64,000 bases of DNA from contig OZ020251.1 in assembly GCA_963971285.1 (NCBI GenBank), positions 9,176,001 through 9,240,000 on the forward strand, read 5' to 3'. The translations under genes and the position numbers were made by a program. The notes beneath the pieces are model-generated. The model was not told the origin of the DNA. It searched no databases and saw only the letters and a program-made list of their open reading frames with translations. Of this stretch, positions 22,760-37,700 are shown piece after piece (within the stretch, counting starts at the first letter, position 1; each line of letters opens with the position of its first letter). Source of the DNA: Astropecten irregularis. Taxonomy: Eukaryota > Echinodermata > Asteroidea > Paxillosida > Astropectinidae.

Positions 22760-25700
22760 GTAAGTCGTTTTTAAGTAAATTCGTTCCATTGAAAAATGTC
22801 TTGAGTTATGGACGTACTGTGCAGTATGATTGTGTAACATTAGACTTAAAAAGCTGACGACGTTATCATAAAAATACGTTAATATTTTCCTCTTAGGTTT
22901 AAGTCGTCAAAATTGACGATTTTTTTTTTACGATGCCGAAATGGACGATTTTTTCCAACACGAAATCGAAATTTGGTTTTGGTTTTGGTTTATGTAGGGT
23001 TTCTCATGCTGTCTTTTACATGTACTAATGCTATGTTACATTGTATAGGGTCTTCTTGCATTGGCGTAAAGCCCGACGAGTAATATAGCATTCATATTTT
23101 TTTTTGCACATCTAAATCACGTTTTAACTTTTTCCTTCTTATGAGACTCATGGATGAGGTTGTTTTAACTGTCGGTGCACCTACAGGTAACCAGCAGGAT
23201 AATTGTGAGGTTATTTTAACTGTCGGTGCACCTACAGGTAACCGGGAGGATAAGTGGGAAGTCACACTTATCCTGCCGGTTACCTGTAGGTGCACCAACA
23301 GTTAAAATAACCTCACACTTATCCTGCCGGTTACCTGTAGGTGCACCAACAGTTAAAATAACCTCACACTTATCCTGCCGGTTACCTGTAGGTGCACCAA
23401 CAGTTAAAACAACCTAACACTTATCCTGCCGGTTACCTGTAGGTGCACCAACAGTTAAAATAACCTCAAACTTATCCTGCCGGTTACCTGTAGGTGCACC
23501 AACAGTTAAAATAACCTCACACTTATCTTGCCGGTTACCTGTAGGTACACCAACAGTTAAAATAACCTCACTCTTATCCTGCCGGTTACCTGCAGGTGCA
23601 CCAACAGAGTCTCTTGGTTTTGGTGCAATATTGTATGTTCAATTGTATGCTTGTTAATAATAGCCGATTCAATTTTTGTTAATTGCTCAAACACCGAAAA
23701 CTTACCCCAGGAAATGTCTTATTTTCGTAATTAATTACGTAATTAATTGCTTCTAGATTTTATGAAGCAAACCTCCACGTTCAAACCAAAGAATGGCCAG
23801 ATTTTAATTCGAAATTTCTTGACAACAGTAGGGAGCCCTGAACCACCAGGTCATTATAACCCATCACAATCACACAATATATTAATTGCATGACCCCCCA
23901 AAAAACATTATTTATTTGAGGGAACACAAGTTATGATAATCAGCTCGGCTCATTGATTTTGAGCTATTGTATAGTGAGGTGTACCCTATCAAGTTAGGAA
24001 CGTTCGCCTTTGGTTGCCAAATTAGTCACACAAACTAGAGTTTATGTCACTGAACTCATAATGTAATCGAAATTGAAAATGTATTGCGTTTCTCTAAGTC
24101 AAGGGAGGGTGTGTAGGGCATTGACCTATGATGCCTGTGCGAAAGTATTAAAAATCGTGTACATGATTGTACATCCGATGGAAACGTCCGACCAGTATCC
24201 GAATATTCCCTTACAATTATCGTTACTTTTATTCTTCTTTTTGATTGTGGTAAAGGTTGAAAAAGTACCAAATCCACACAGGATGTGACTTATAATTGAG
24301 AAAACATGTGGACATTTAATTTGTCCTGAAACACAGGGCCTATATTTCTCAGATTCCCACGTGAACACATTATGGAAGTGTTGATAAAAACTACACCCGA
24401 AAACATTTCATTTTTAATCTGTAAGATACATTCAGACAATTATATTTGCCGAACGGTCCTGCGCTTAGTTTATAAATACAGTTGTAGTGACATGACATTT
24501 TCAATGTGCATTTATATGGTATAGTCTGTAACGGTGAGCACACCCACCGTCCGGAAACAAAATGTGATTGGCATGATCGTTTAGAACACCCTTTTTTGGG
24601 TGCTTGGGTCATCAGTCAGAAATTAGTTCCCAATAATTAGTTACAAAAGAATTGAACTGTAATCTTTTGAATTTAGCATTGTCGAGAAACATGGCAAATA
24701 GTTTGAAAACATGTTTATGGTTTCAAACCCATCCTTAAAAAGTGACGATCGTTGGGCGTGTATTTTTTTAATGGCGGAGTGATTTTATTCTAGCCGATTC
24801 ACCTACGCTTGTGTGCGCGGTCTCGTTGCCGTGCGAATTCGTAGTCGTCGTCAGGTAAGATTTCCCCTCTCAAATGTGTTTAGTTTATGCCATTTCTTGT
24901 TGATGTTCTTGTTAAATCCTCATGACGGGCATGTGTAGTAATACCTTTAGATCATTTTGATTGTGTTGGTGTGCACGAACAGTGTAATTTCATGGTCAAA
25001 TCATTGATTACAAAGTTCACGAAACTTCTCTCCGATGGCCACGCAGTGTAGTTGTGTAGTGTATTGTTTAATGGCGGCCATGCTGTTGTCACGCATATTG
25101 TGTATACATCAATAGTGGCTTTCTGCGCTTGTGTGTAGTGCATGGGCGTTGAATAGTTGCATACTAGGCCTTGTTAAATGTAGGCCTACATGGACATAAA
25201 CACAAATCATCCGTGTTGTAAACACCGGAATGATGCCTGGCTAAACACAGCATATATTACTGATTTAAGTATTATTGTATTATTGTGCTTATAAAGTGTA
25301 TATCCAGTATTTATTTCATTATTACACAAACTGTACTGCTATTTTATCTTTGAATTTTATAGACCCCATTTGCCAATTATACTGCTTAGGCTGAGCCTAA
25401 AGCACTCTGCAGCTAGGCTACTACATATTATTGTGACCCTAATAAGCTGAGGTCGGGTAGATAAAGGCACAGTGGAGAGTAGGCCTGGGCGATTAGTGCT
25501 TTTCACTAATCGATTAATCGCGGAGGAAATAATCGCGATTAATCGATTAATCGCGATTACCCGGAAGTGACTATACGAGCAGCACGTACCTTGTTTTCAT
25601 CATAGCGGCACTGGCGTAATGCATTGATTCTTAGAAGTTTCAACAGCGATCAGTTCCGATTTCCATTGCATTGAGCAATGCCATTGTTCTGATAATGTAT

Positions 25701-28700
25701 AATGCAAAATTCGTGAAGCTTTTATCGTCCATAATTACTTCCTTCAGTAAAGTAGGGTAATTTCGCGAAGTGTTGGCCGACAAGGCATGCAGTTACTGCC
25801 TCGCGTACGTACACACAGACGTAGTCCCATACATGCATGTACAAGTCAACGATAGTAGGCTGAACAGTGAACACGATTATTATACAGTTCACAATTACTG
25901 AACAGTGAACACGATTATTACACAGCTCACGCGTCACGAGTACTAAACACATCGCGATTATTTTACATTTCACGATTACTCCGATGCATCATATTTACGG
26001 ACGGATGGACAAAACACGAATGTCTAACGACTTGCCATCAAGTCTATGAAGCTGCTCCATGCAACCATAGAGCTAGGATGCAACACACAAAGCATGGCTA
26101 TTGATCGACTGAGAATAGTAGTAACTCGTGGAATTAATCGCAACTCGAAGGCACTAATTGCGCTGGCACGATTAATCGAGTAGTTCAGAATTTACTAATC
26201 GAGTAATCGACACAGGAATGTAATCGCGATTAATCGATTAATCGAGTTAATCGCCCAGGCCTAGTGGAGAGATTAAGTTCGGTTCAGGAACATTGCCTCT
26301 GTTAGGAAAGAAGACGGAATCATGTTACGTGCTGACACTAACAGAATGAATTCTAAATATTTAAACATTTGAAACAATAACCAATTAATACTGCAAATTA
26401 AAGAGAATTAACTATCATGGCTCCCGGTTCGCGCCAAAATAAAGGCTGCGACCGCCATCTTGGTAAACACACTATTTACATTCTGGTGATACAAACATAC
26501 GGCAAACATATCAAAGGTAAACTGGTGAAAATTCTTATGTTATATATCTAATCGATAGTGAAGTAATCTATTAAATAATCAAGTCGAAAGTGTTAAATGT
26601 ACGGCTTGTGCAACAAACTCATATATGTACTTCCATGTCTATCAAAATGACAAATTGCTCTTTACAAATATCGGCTTAATCATGGCAAAATTTAAAAATA
26701 TGAACAGTTAAGTACAATAGCAAATAATCAGTCAATGAATTAAACAAATATAAATATGATAAAAATACAATGATTTTGAAGGAAAAGATAATTACCTGTT
26801 AGGAGAGAAGACGGAACCATGTTCCGTGGTCTTCCGACACTAACAGGGACCAATTTCATAAAACTGTTAAGCACAAACATTTGCTTAGCACACAAATTTA
26901 TCGCCCAATAACACAAACCACCATTGAAAATTAAATTTGATATTCATGGTCAGCGACCAACAGCCAAAGAACAATCACAAGTGATACACAACACGTGGAA
27001 ATTTGGTTGTTAACCCTGCTTTCACCAAGACAGAAATGTCATGCTTAGCAAATGTGTGTGCTTAACAGTTGTATGAAATTGGCCCCTGAATGAATTCGAA
27101 ATTATACTAAGCACGCTAAACGTGTACATAACATAGAGGACGCTTCCCGAATTTAAACAATAGACTTACGACCAGAGTATAAGACAAGTCATGTGTACAG
27201 TGATAAACATTAATTAAGCAAAACTAGAGGTGGTCTAAACAAAAGACAACAATTTTCAAGGACCGTCACATTATAGAACAATCACCGTCTCATAATACTC
27301 ATAATTCTATGGTAAGCTGGTGACTGTTAAAATCCAATTTATTTTACACATATTTTAAAGTGCTTAATATGTGCATCATAATGGTTATTTTGCAAATACA
27401 TGTTTAACCATCTCGGTAGAGTGAGCAAGCAGTAAATGATTGTTTGCTTATATTTTGTCTTTATTGACATGGTTTTTTGTGACTAAGATACAATATAAAC
27501 CTAAAAAGGAAATTATCAGAAGTACAGCAACCAATTAGTTCTGCCGTGTTGTGCTGTGTGTGCTGCTCCATTCCCCTTATCCACCTCACTGGTAGATGGG
27601 CCACCACCATGAGGGTCAACTCTAGGTTTGGCCTAATTTCCTACCACTTTACAAGTATCTAATTATTTAATAAATAATAATAATATACGTTCATTTCTAT
27701 AGCGCTCTTACACAAAAAAAATGGTTTCGCAGCGGTTTTCAATACAAGTAAATTAAAGTTTAAACAAGTCAGTTTTCAAATAATTATTTCTTAAGTGTCT
27801 AATGAGGGAGCTGTGCGGATGTTGAGGGGCAGTTGATTCCAGAGGCGAGGTGCATATGATTGGAAAGCCTTGTCGTCAGTTACTGTGGATGTTCTGGGTA
27901 CACGGAGAAGTGTTCTGTCAGTTGTTGAGCGAAGTCCGGGTCTTGCAGAGTGATTGGTTGAGAGAAGGGTGCTGAAATATGATGGGGCTTGCTTTAGAAG
28001 ACATGTTATTGTCAGGATTTTGAATACGATGCGTTGCTGGACGGGGAGCCAATGGTTATGGCTGGGGTCATTGTGTAGGAATGAGAACAATCGAGGATGT
28101 TAAATTCCACGGCCAGCATTTAGAAAGCTGGGAGTAATTCGGGGGCTACTCGGGGTCAAAGGGTCAAGATGGTCGGAATGGTAGGAGGAATTTAGTCACC
28201 TCCTATCCATGAAATTTTCCATACGACCTGCATCTCCAACAGCCCCTCGTAACCAAACTTCTACTGCTTGGCTTCTTGCGCCGACCTCTATTTCTAACTG
28301 ATGGCAGAGGTGTATGGCTCCTTAAAACCAGACCACTCCGGGCAGATGGTGTTTGTCAGTCACGAGAGGCAGCCCGCCTAGGAGAAGGCAAACTCCGATC
28401 ACAAACCACCAACTATGGGCAAATGGCTACATGAGGAAATCTCGATATTAGGAATATTAATTGATTTTGGTCGGGAAAATGATAATATGCAAATTAGGCC
28501 TCCCTTCACAGACGTGGATGCAGACCCCAGCTAGCTCGGTGGCCTAGCAGGTAAGACATCTGCACTAGTAAGCAGGAGGTCGTGGGTTTGAATCCCACCT
28601 GAGCAAGCATGTGGTTTTTTTCTCACGTGCTCTCACGAGCACTGAGTATACAGTGCTCATCCACGTCGGTGAAGGGCAAGACTAATTTGCATAAAATCTC

Positions 28701-31700
28701 GATATGAAATCCGCATTGGAGACCTTAGGGCGGATGTCAGAACATTGTGAAACCTTCCGGCAGCTCCTGCAGCTGCTCCAACACCGACTGCATCGGCGCG
28801 CCTTTCCGTCGGACTGTGCCAGCTTGGCCCAGAGGGGGGTCCTGGCGACTGGTCACATCAGGACTTCTATAACATTTGCCAAGGCGTACACCTGGAGTGG
28901 TCACTCCAGCTTCGCTAGACCCAGCGTAGGCACAACACGGGGAGCAGCAGTCTACCAGTGATAAGCCCAGACTCGTTTGGCAAAGAGCCTGGCGCTAGGG
29001 GTTGCTCCCGACGGTGGGAGGGGTTCTCGGATTCCTTCGGGTAGTCACCGCCCGCCTCAATCCGAGCAGTCCCGGACAGTTAGGTACTACCCCGCCACAA
29101 CCTGTTTGCTCCAGTGGATGCCTGGAGCTTAGACAAAATCAACAGGCAGGTTGTAAATTCCGGCACCAGGCAAACATCCGAAACAGACAGATTGAAGCAG
29201 CTGTTCCTATAGCAAGCTGGAATGTAAGGAAGATGTGTCCTGGAAATAACGGCGACCCACAGTTTATGGACGAGCTACGGAAGACTGCCGTACTAGACAG
29301 ATAACCCCGCCGTCTCTGTGTTAACATCGCTGCATTGCATCACCAGAAGCATGCACAGTGCCGACTGCGACACTGACCACATTCTATAGTCCGCCCTAAG
29401 ATCAATCTTGTCCCACTCCAAGACCATACGTTTCCCACGGACCGACTCAAGCCAAGGCTCGTATCCATTCAAAGACCCGAAGTTCCTTGGAGCCCTCAGA
29501 ACAGCACTTGCTAGTGGCCGCATAGCCATCCCCTCTGCAGACTCAGCATGGAAAGGAATGCGTACTGTTCTGTATCAATCTGGGCTGGAGTTATTTGGGA
29601 GAAAGGCAAGACAAGCTGGCAGGAAATGTAGCCGGTAGTGAAGTCCAAGCGAGCTGCAAGAATACTACACCTGAACAACCCATGCCAAGTCACAAGGTAT
29701 TCACTCAGGGCGGCTGCTCGCAGTTAGTGTCAGCAGACAGCCCGGCACTGCGCTAATGCCTACTAGCTAAAGCTTAGCCAGAGGACACATAGCGACCCAG
29801 ACCGCGGTAACGCAGGATGTATGTACCTGGGCATCAAGAGAGCTACCGGCCCGACCCCCACCAAGTGCGTCCTTCTGAAGACAAGTCAGGCGAGAACATC
29901 ACTGATCAGAAGAAACAGATGGAGCGTTGGGTAGAGCACTACCTTGAACTTTACTCCACTCCCGATGAAGCGCAGGATGCCATCAGTCAGCTGCCAGTAA
30001 TGGAATAACTGGATGTGGACTTTGAGGAGCCTATAGTAATAGAGCAGAGCAAAGCCATTGACTGCCGGGAAAGCCCCACGGGAGGATGTAATCCCCAGGG
30101 GTAATAAAGAGAGGGAAGGGAGCGTTGATAGAAAATCTACATGAGCTGCTCCGTCTGCCTGTACTGGTGTCAGGGTTCCGTACCACAGGACATGCGTGAC
30201 TGCTTGGCTTCTTGCGCCGACCCCTGTTTCTAACTGATGGGAGAGGTGTATGGCTCCTTAAAACCAGACCACTCCGGGCAGATGGTGTTTGTCAGCCACG
30301 GGAGGCAGCCCGCCTAGGAGAAGGCAAACTCCGATCACAAACCACCAACTATGGGCAAATGGCTACATGAGGAAATCTCGATATCAAGAATATTAATTTA
30401 TTTTGGTCGGGAAATAGATAATATGCAAATTAGGCCTCCCTTCACAGACGTGGATGCAGACCCCAGCTAGTTCGGTGTCCTAGCAGGTAAGACATCTGCA
30501 CTAGTAAGCAGGAGGTCGTGGGTTTGAATCCCACCTGAGCAAGCATGTGTTTTTTTTCTCACGTGCTCTCACGAGCACTGAGTATACAGTGCTCATCCAC
30601 GTCGGTGGAGGGCAAGACTAATTTGCATAAAATCTCGATATGAAATCCGCATTGGAGACCTTAGGGCGGATGTCAGAACATTGTGAAACCTTCCGGCAGC
30701 TCCTGCAGCTGCTCCAACACCGACTGCATCGGCGCGCCTTTCCGTGGGACTGTGCCAGCCAGAGGGGGGTCCTGGCGACTGGTCACATCAGGACTTCTAT
30801 AACATTTGCCAAGGCGTACACCTGGAGTGGTCACTCCAGCTTCGCTAGACCAAGCGTAGGCACAACACGGGGAGCAGCAGTCTACCAGTGATAAGCCCAG
30901 ACTCGTTTGGCGAAGAGCCTGGCGCTAGGGGTTGCTCCCGACGGTGGGAGGGGTTCTCGGATTCCTTCGGGTAGTCACCGCCCGCCTCATTCCGAGCAGT
31001 CCCGGACACTTAGGTACTACCCCGCCACAACCTGTTTGCTCCAGTGGATGCCTGGAGCTTAGACAAAATCAACAGGCAGGTTGTAAATTCCGGCACCAGG
31101 CAAACAACCAAAACAGACAGATTGAAGCAGCTGTTCCTATAGCAAGCTGGAATGTAAGGAAAATGTGTCCTGGAAATAACGGCGACCCACAGTATATGGA
31201 CGAGCTACGGAAGACTGCCGTACTAGACAGATAACCCCGCCGACTCTGTGTTGACATCGCTGCATTGCATCACCAGAAGCATGCACAGTGCCGACTGCGA
31301 CACTGGCCACAATCTAGTCCGCCCTAAGATCAATCTTGTCCCACTCCAAGACCATACGTTTCCCACGGACCGACGCAAGCCAATTCTCGTATCCATTCAG
31401 AGACTAGAAGTTCCTTGGAGCCCTCAGAACAGCACTTGCTAGTGGCCGCATAGCCATACCCACTGCAGACTCAGCATGGAAAGAAATGCGTACTGTTCTG
31501 TATCAATCTGGGCTGGAGTTATTTGGGAGAAAGGCAAGGCAAGCTGGCAGGAAATGTAGCCGGTAGTGAAGGCCAAGCGAGCTGCAAGCTTACTACACCT
31601 GAACAACCCATGCCAAGTCACAAGGGATTCACTCAGGGCGGCTGCTCGCAGTAAGTGTCAGCAGACAGCCCGGCGCTGCGCTAATGCCTAAGCTTAGCCA

Positions 31701-34700
31701 GAGGACACATAGCGACCCAGACCGTGGTAACACAGGAGGTATGTACATGGACATCAAGAGAGCTACCGGCCCGACCGCCACCATGTGCGTCCTTCTACAG
31801 ACAAGTCGGGCGAGAACATCACTGACCAGAAGAAACAGATGGAGCGTTGGGTAGAGCACTACCTTCAACTTTACTCCACTCCCGATGAGGTGCAGGATGC
31901 CATCAGTCAGCTGCCCACAATGGAATAACTGGGCGAGGACTTTAAGGAGCCTATAGTAGTAGAGCAGAGCAAAGCCATTGACTGCGGGAAAAGCCCCATG
32001 AGAGGATGTAATCCCCAGGGGTAATAAAAAGAGGGAAGTGAGCGTTGATAGAAAATCCACATGAGCTGCTCTGCCTGTACTGGTGTCAGGGTTCCATACC
32101 ACAGGACATGCGTGACGCCAGTTTAGTAACCCTCTTTAAGAACAAGTTCGACCGCAGTGACTGCAACAGCTAACAGGGCATCAGCAGTAATCACAATACA
32201 TGTACCTGAGTTTCAGTGCCCCCACTGTTTCAGACTCTGCGCTTCAAGACTTGGGTTGCAGAGTCACCTCCGAATCCACTGATGAGTTGCATCAATGTGA
32301 ATACGGATCAGAAGGACGACGACCACTTGTCCATACACTGATAAAGACTGCTACTCGCACGCATTCATTACATACCGACCGAGGGGCACGCGTTATTGCT
32401 GCCTAGCTATCCACGGCCCTACGTCACAGAATTCGATATTCCTTAGATGCTAATGCGCAATGACGTCACGCTTCTTTTCCACAATGAATGCCCATTAAAA
32501 TGCACTTTTGGAAACGTACATGTGAAAAAAAAGAGGGTATTAAGTTTTCTTGATTTAATAGACATGGCTCTTCACATTAGGACTGTAAGGACCTCTGTAT
32601 AGAACAATCTGTCAATCGTTGGAGTTGATGTTTAATCATTCATAGATTGATAAGTAATAGGAGACTTTGGAGAACTGGTCTTCAAGTCGACAGTGCACGC
32701 GCACGCCCGCGCAATACAACGCGCGCATGCTCACAATTTCGCAATCATGGTTTGCGCGTGCGCTGTTGACTCAAGACTGACTCTCCAAAAGTCTCCCATT
32801 GGCCAACTTTCTGGCAAGTCCTGGGTTGGCTGGTCACTCGCGATTCAATGTTTGACTGCATTCCCCCAACAGGTATCTGAATACTCTGCTGTTTTTTTTT
32901 TTGTTTTTTTTGCACCACAGACATCGAATATGATCCAATAGCGGCAGGTGATCCAGGGACACCTTTATTGGACTTCGGCCTACCGACTCATAACGAGGAG
33001 TCTTCGGATGCGGCTGTTTCCTCTCAGACAGATGATTTAGCTTATTCAACCAATGTGAGCTTTTTTGATGAGTATCCTGTGCGCCTGCTTGGGGGAGCCT
33101 CAGAGACTGAGGGGCGTGTGGAGATCCTGTTCTATGGCATATGGGGTTCCGTGTGTAGTGATGGTTGGGATCCAACAGATGCCAGCGCGGTGTGTCGACA
33201 GCTTGGTTTCCTCGGCCACAACACCTCAGTCATCACTAATTCCTACGATGCAGGGTTTAGTCAGAATGCCCTGATCAGTGATGTCCGATGTCATGGCACT
33301 GAGAATCGACTGAGTGACTGCGCTTTCACAGGATGGGGTGTGTACTGTGCAAACACAGACTACGCAGGCGTTGTGTGTCAGTTTGGTAAGAAGTGGAATT
33401 CAATATTCGTCAGGCTAATTTCGTCCAATGCTGAGTGTCATAATGTAGATTTCTAACATTTTCCGAATAGAGCCATTCTAATTCATTCGAATAATATATA
33501 TTGGGTGATTATGTACGCGTATACTTTTAAAACAGGCCATGTCACAGCTTCTATTATTGTTTGTTTGGGTACAGATGACGATTTTGCTATTCGACTCTCT
33601 GGTGGGACATCAGAGAAGAATGGGAATGTTGAGGTATTGTTCAGAGACCAATGGGGAGCTGTATGTGATGCAAACTTGACGATTTCAGATGTCAATGTGT
33701 TGTGTAGAGAGCTTGGCTTTAATGGAACCAGCGCAGCATTCACGAGAAACCCTGGCTATTTTGACGTGATTAATCTCAATAACCCTGAATGCATCGGGAA
33801 TGAGATATCTTTGGCTGACTGTGCTGCCTACAGCTGGGGAAAAGGCTACCAGCATGACTGTTTGCTTGTGGGAATCCATTGCGAGATAGGTAAAACATTT
33901 CAGTCATTTAAAGTACATGTATTTTGGTTTAATGCAATTCTACATTTCTTTTTCCATAACAAACTTCCAAAAATCATGATTTACTGCGGTACCCGCCGCG
34001 ATATTGGATTCGATTCACCCTGCAGACCCCAGCTAGCTCGGTGGCCTAGCAGGTAAGGCATCTGCACTAGTAAGCAGGAGGTCGTGGGTTCGAATCCCAC
34101 CTGAGCAAGCATGTGATTTTTTCTCACGTGCTCCCACAAGCACTGAGTATACAGTGCTCATCCACGTCGGTGAAGGGCAAGCCTAATTTGCATATTATCT
34201 ATTTCCCGACCAAAATCATTTAATATTCAAAACTTCCAAAAGCTACCCATAGCCAGGGGCGGATCTAAGTGGAGAGAGTGTGGAGGCGCACGCCCCTTGA
34301 CTTCCAGTAAAAAGGAACAAAATCAAAACGAAAAAGAACAGAAATAAAGACAGAAAGAAGAAAAATAGGCCTATATCGGGAAGTAGATAGACTCAAATGG
34401 AGAAGAGCAAAGAGGGGAGAGAAAAATAGCTGTTTGATCTCCTCGACTTGCTTCCGTCGCTATTGAATTGGCGCATTTTATTTCCACGCCCCCTCCTTTT
34501 TGACAATTCTGCATCCACTCCTGATAGCAATTTTCAATGTAAGCATACTGCACAATCGGATTACGTCCTTCACATATCATATTTCTTAGCTTATTAAAAC
34601 AAAATGCATTTCACGTTGCTGTTAGTGCACTCTCTGGGCTGACCTTTTTCAGTTAGTATATTTTATTTTATTTTATTGTTTTTTATTTTATTTTATTTTA

Positions 34701-37700
34701 TTTCATTTTATTTTATTTTATATAATTTTATTTGATTTGATTTGATTTTTTTTATTTTATTTTATTTTATTTTATTTTATTTTATTTTATTTTATTTTAT
34801 TTTATTTCATTTCATTTCATTTCATTTCATTTCATTTCATTTCATTTCATTTCATTTCATTTCATTTCATTTTATTTTATTTTATTTTATTTTATTTTAT
34901 TTTATTCTATTTTATTTTATTTTATTTTATTTTATTTTATTTTATTTTATTTTATTTTATTTTATTTTATTTTATTTTATTTTATTTTATTTTATTTTAT
35001 TTTATTTTATTTTATTTTATTTTATTTTATTTTATTTTATTTTATTTTATTTTATTTTATTTTATTTTATTTTATTTTATTTTATTTTATTTTATTTTAT
35101 TTTATTTTATTTTTCTTGGAACAGATAGTGATGAAGATTTCTTGTCTGTTCGACTCACTTATGGATTATCTGAGAATCAGGGGAGATTGGAGATGTTCGT
35201 CAATGGTCAGTGGGTTGGCGTTACTGACTCGGGCTGGGACGATGCTGCAACCAGTGTAGTTTGTCGACAACTTGGCTTCAACGGACCCAATGTAACGGTC
35301 CATAAGTCCTTTTTTGGCTGGAATAATGGGCCAAAATATCAAAGCAAGTTAATATGCAATGGGGACGAAGAACACTTGTCTGACTGTAAGAACTTGCTTT
35401 TCGATTCATCATGGCAAGGTATATTTGAGGATGTCGGTGTTATGTGCATTGCAGGTAATTACCATGCTATAACTGTTATTATGTGTCCATTATAAAGTAA
35501 ATAATGCAGATTTTGTCTGGTCCAGCATGTACATGAAATAATAAGCCTGTGAAAATTTGAGCTCAATCGGATATCTGATTCACGAGAACATAGCGAAAAC
35601 CCGACTCCATTTTTTTCCTTTAAAACATAAAGAATGGTTTGGATCTTACCATGAGATCAACACTTTTTTCGGTCTTTGATTTAATAATTTATGGATAAAT
35701 ACATTATTTCAGGCGAAATATGTCAACAATATGTTTCTACTTGCACCATCTTCATACCCTAAAAGTTAAACGTACATCTGTGAACATTTCTGTTTTGGTA
35801 GTTACCAATAATGTAATGTACCTTTAATAATTATTCATATAATACTTACAAAATGAAAATGATTATTGTGACTCCCAACAACGACTTATAGTTTGAAATG
35901 AAAAAAAGAATTACATTCACTGCAGCAGACATTCACTGGTTTTTGTTTGAATTGAAGTGTGGGACACATTTATTTAATTTTATTTTATTTAGAGGGTACA
36001 TTAAATGATTGGTAACAAACCAAAACAGAAATGTTCACAGATTTAAGTATAACTTTTAGGTCATGAAGATGGTGTTGGTATAAACATACCGTTAACATAA
36101 TTATTTGCGCCCGAAGTGGTATGTTTATCATGATAAGTAAAACAAAGACCGGAAGCAGTTTTGACCTCGGGGGAAAAAATCAAAACCAATTTTAATGGTT
36201 TATAAGAAAAATTAAGTCAGAGTTTCCCTGTTTCATCGTGTCTGATTGAGCTCTAATTGTGACAGGGTTGTGACAGGTAAATCATGCATATACTAGATCA
36301 GACACAGTGGGAGTGATGTTCTTTGACCTAAACCAATCCTGTGTTTACATTTAATATAAGTGCAACTCAGCCTGTCTATCATTGTTTGTGCTAAAAAAAT
36401 ATTGTATATAGAAAACGGAGATATTTTAGGCCCATAGCACCCCACGTTTCGAAAAACCTTGCTTACGTCACATGTAGAACGCCACGCAATGTACTGTGTG
36501 GCGAGCCTATACTTGTTCTGTATGTGACGTCACTTGCTTTTATTGCGTGGATCGGATCCAAGGGGGATTTTTTGGGGGGCAAACATGTACCAATTTTGTA
36601 ACGTTTTGGTCAAAAGTAAGTAGTTACATAAACATATGAATTTATATAGTCATTAATCATGTATTAAGCAATAATTTTAAAGCACTTTCACCTCTTTCCA
36701 ATTTTGATTTACAGTAAACCTTTAACCTTACACCAACGTTTGTATTTCCTTTCCATATTCAAAGTTGACGACCACCCGATAAGATTGGATTCCAGATCTT
36801 ACCCTAACGGTGGAATTGTGCAGGTGTTCTTGAATGGCTACTGGGCAAATGTGTGTGTCAGTAACGATGGTTTGAGTAAAGAGGCAGTAAACGTCATTTG
36901 TCGACAACTAGGATACTTCGGAAGGGGTGTGACCCTTGACCTAAGTGTCAGGGAAGTCTCTAGCTACTATTACGCAATCGATAACATAAACTGCAATGGC
37001 ACAGAGGTTAATATCACAGATTGTGATGTAGATCATTGGGGAGTAGATGTATGTCCAGTATACTTTGCTGGTGTATTTTGTGACGCGGGTAAGTCCATAA
37101 GGAAAACATAAATTATTATAAAATGGACTATGTGTGTCTGTGTAAAACATGAACCTATTGTCATCATTGCGCTTAGATTGTAGATAACGCAACTCTGTTC
37201 TATTTTGTTTTATTCTATGCATGACACCATGGTGGTTCAGGAGACTTCCCAATTCGACTTGTTGGTGGTACATCCAGTAGTAATGGGTGGGTAGAAATCT
37301 TCTTCAATGGTCAGTGGGGAACAGTGTGTGCTAATGGCTGGGATCAACTCGCCACCAGCGTCGTGTGTCGGCAGCTCGGTCTACACGGACCGAACGAGAC
37401 ATTATACACGGCGAACGATACCAACCAACTGAACTATCTGACTAACGTCGCATGCACAGGCAACGAACAGAGACTGATTGATTGCCTCTACACTGGATTC
37501 CTAACAGAATGTCGTTTGCTTGCGGGCGTCATGTGCCAACATGGTGAGACAATCTTTTAATTTAATCACCCATCCATGACATGACATTGCAACTCTCCGA
37601 ATAAGAATCATTGATGAGTTTGATGCTCTAAGCCGTGTGTAAAACTTGGTCTCATGTCCATTTTGTCCCAGTATCCAAAACGAAAGATTACACAGCCATC

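Noticed and set aside
23156..23607. CRISPR array
   Set aside because: Units are contiguous with no unique spacers, orientation flips, and the context is eukaryotic.
31629..32102. 157-codon - strand frame
   Set aside because: Antisense of the decayed LINE reverse transcriptase region; no domain in this orientation.
34742..35128. A 128-codon frame of repeating Phe-Tyr-Phe-Ile-Leu
   Set aside because: It is the translation of the TTTTA/TTTCA array. The real coding sequence starts after the acceptor at 35124.
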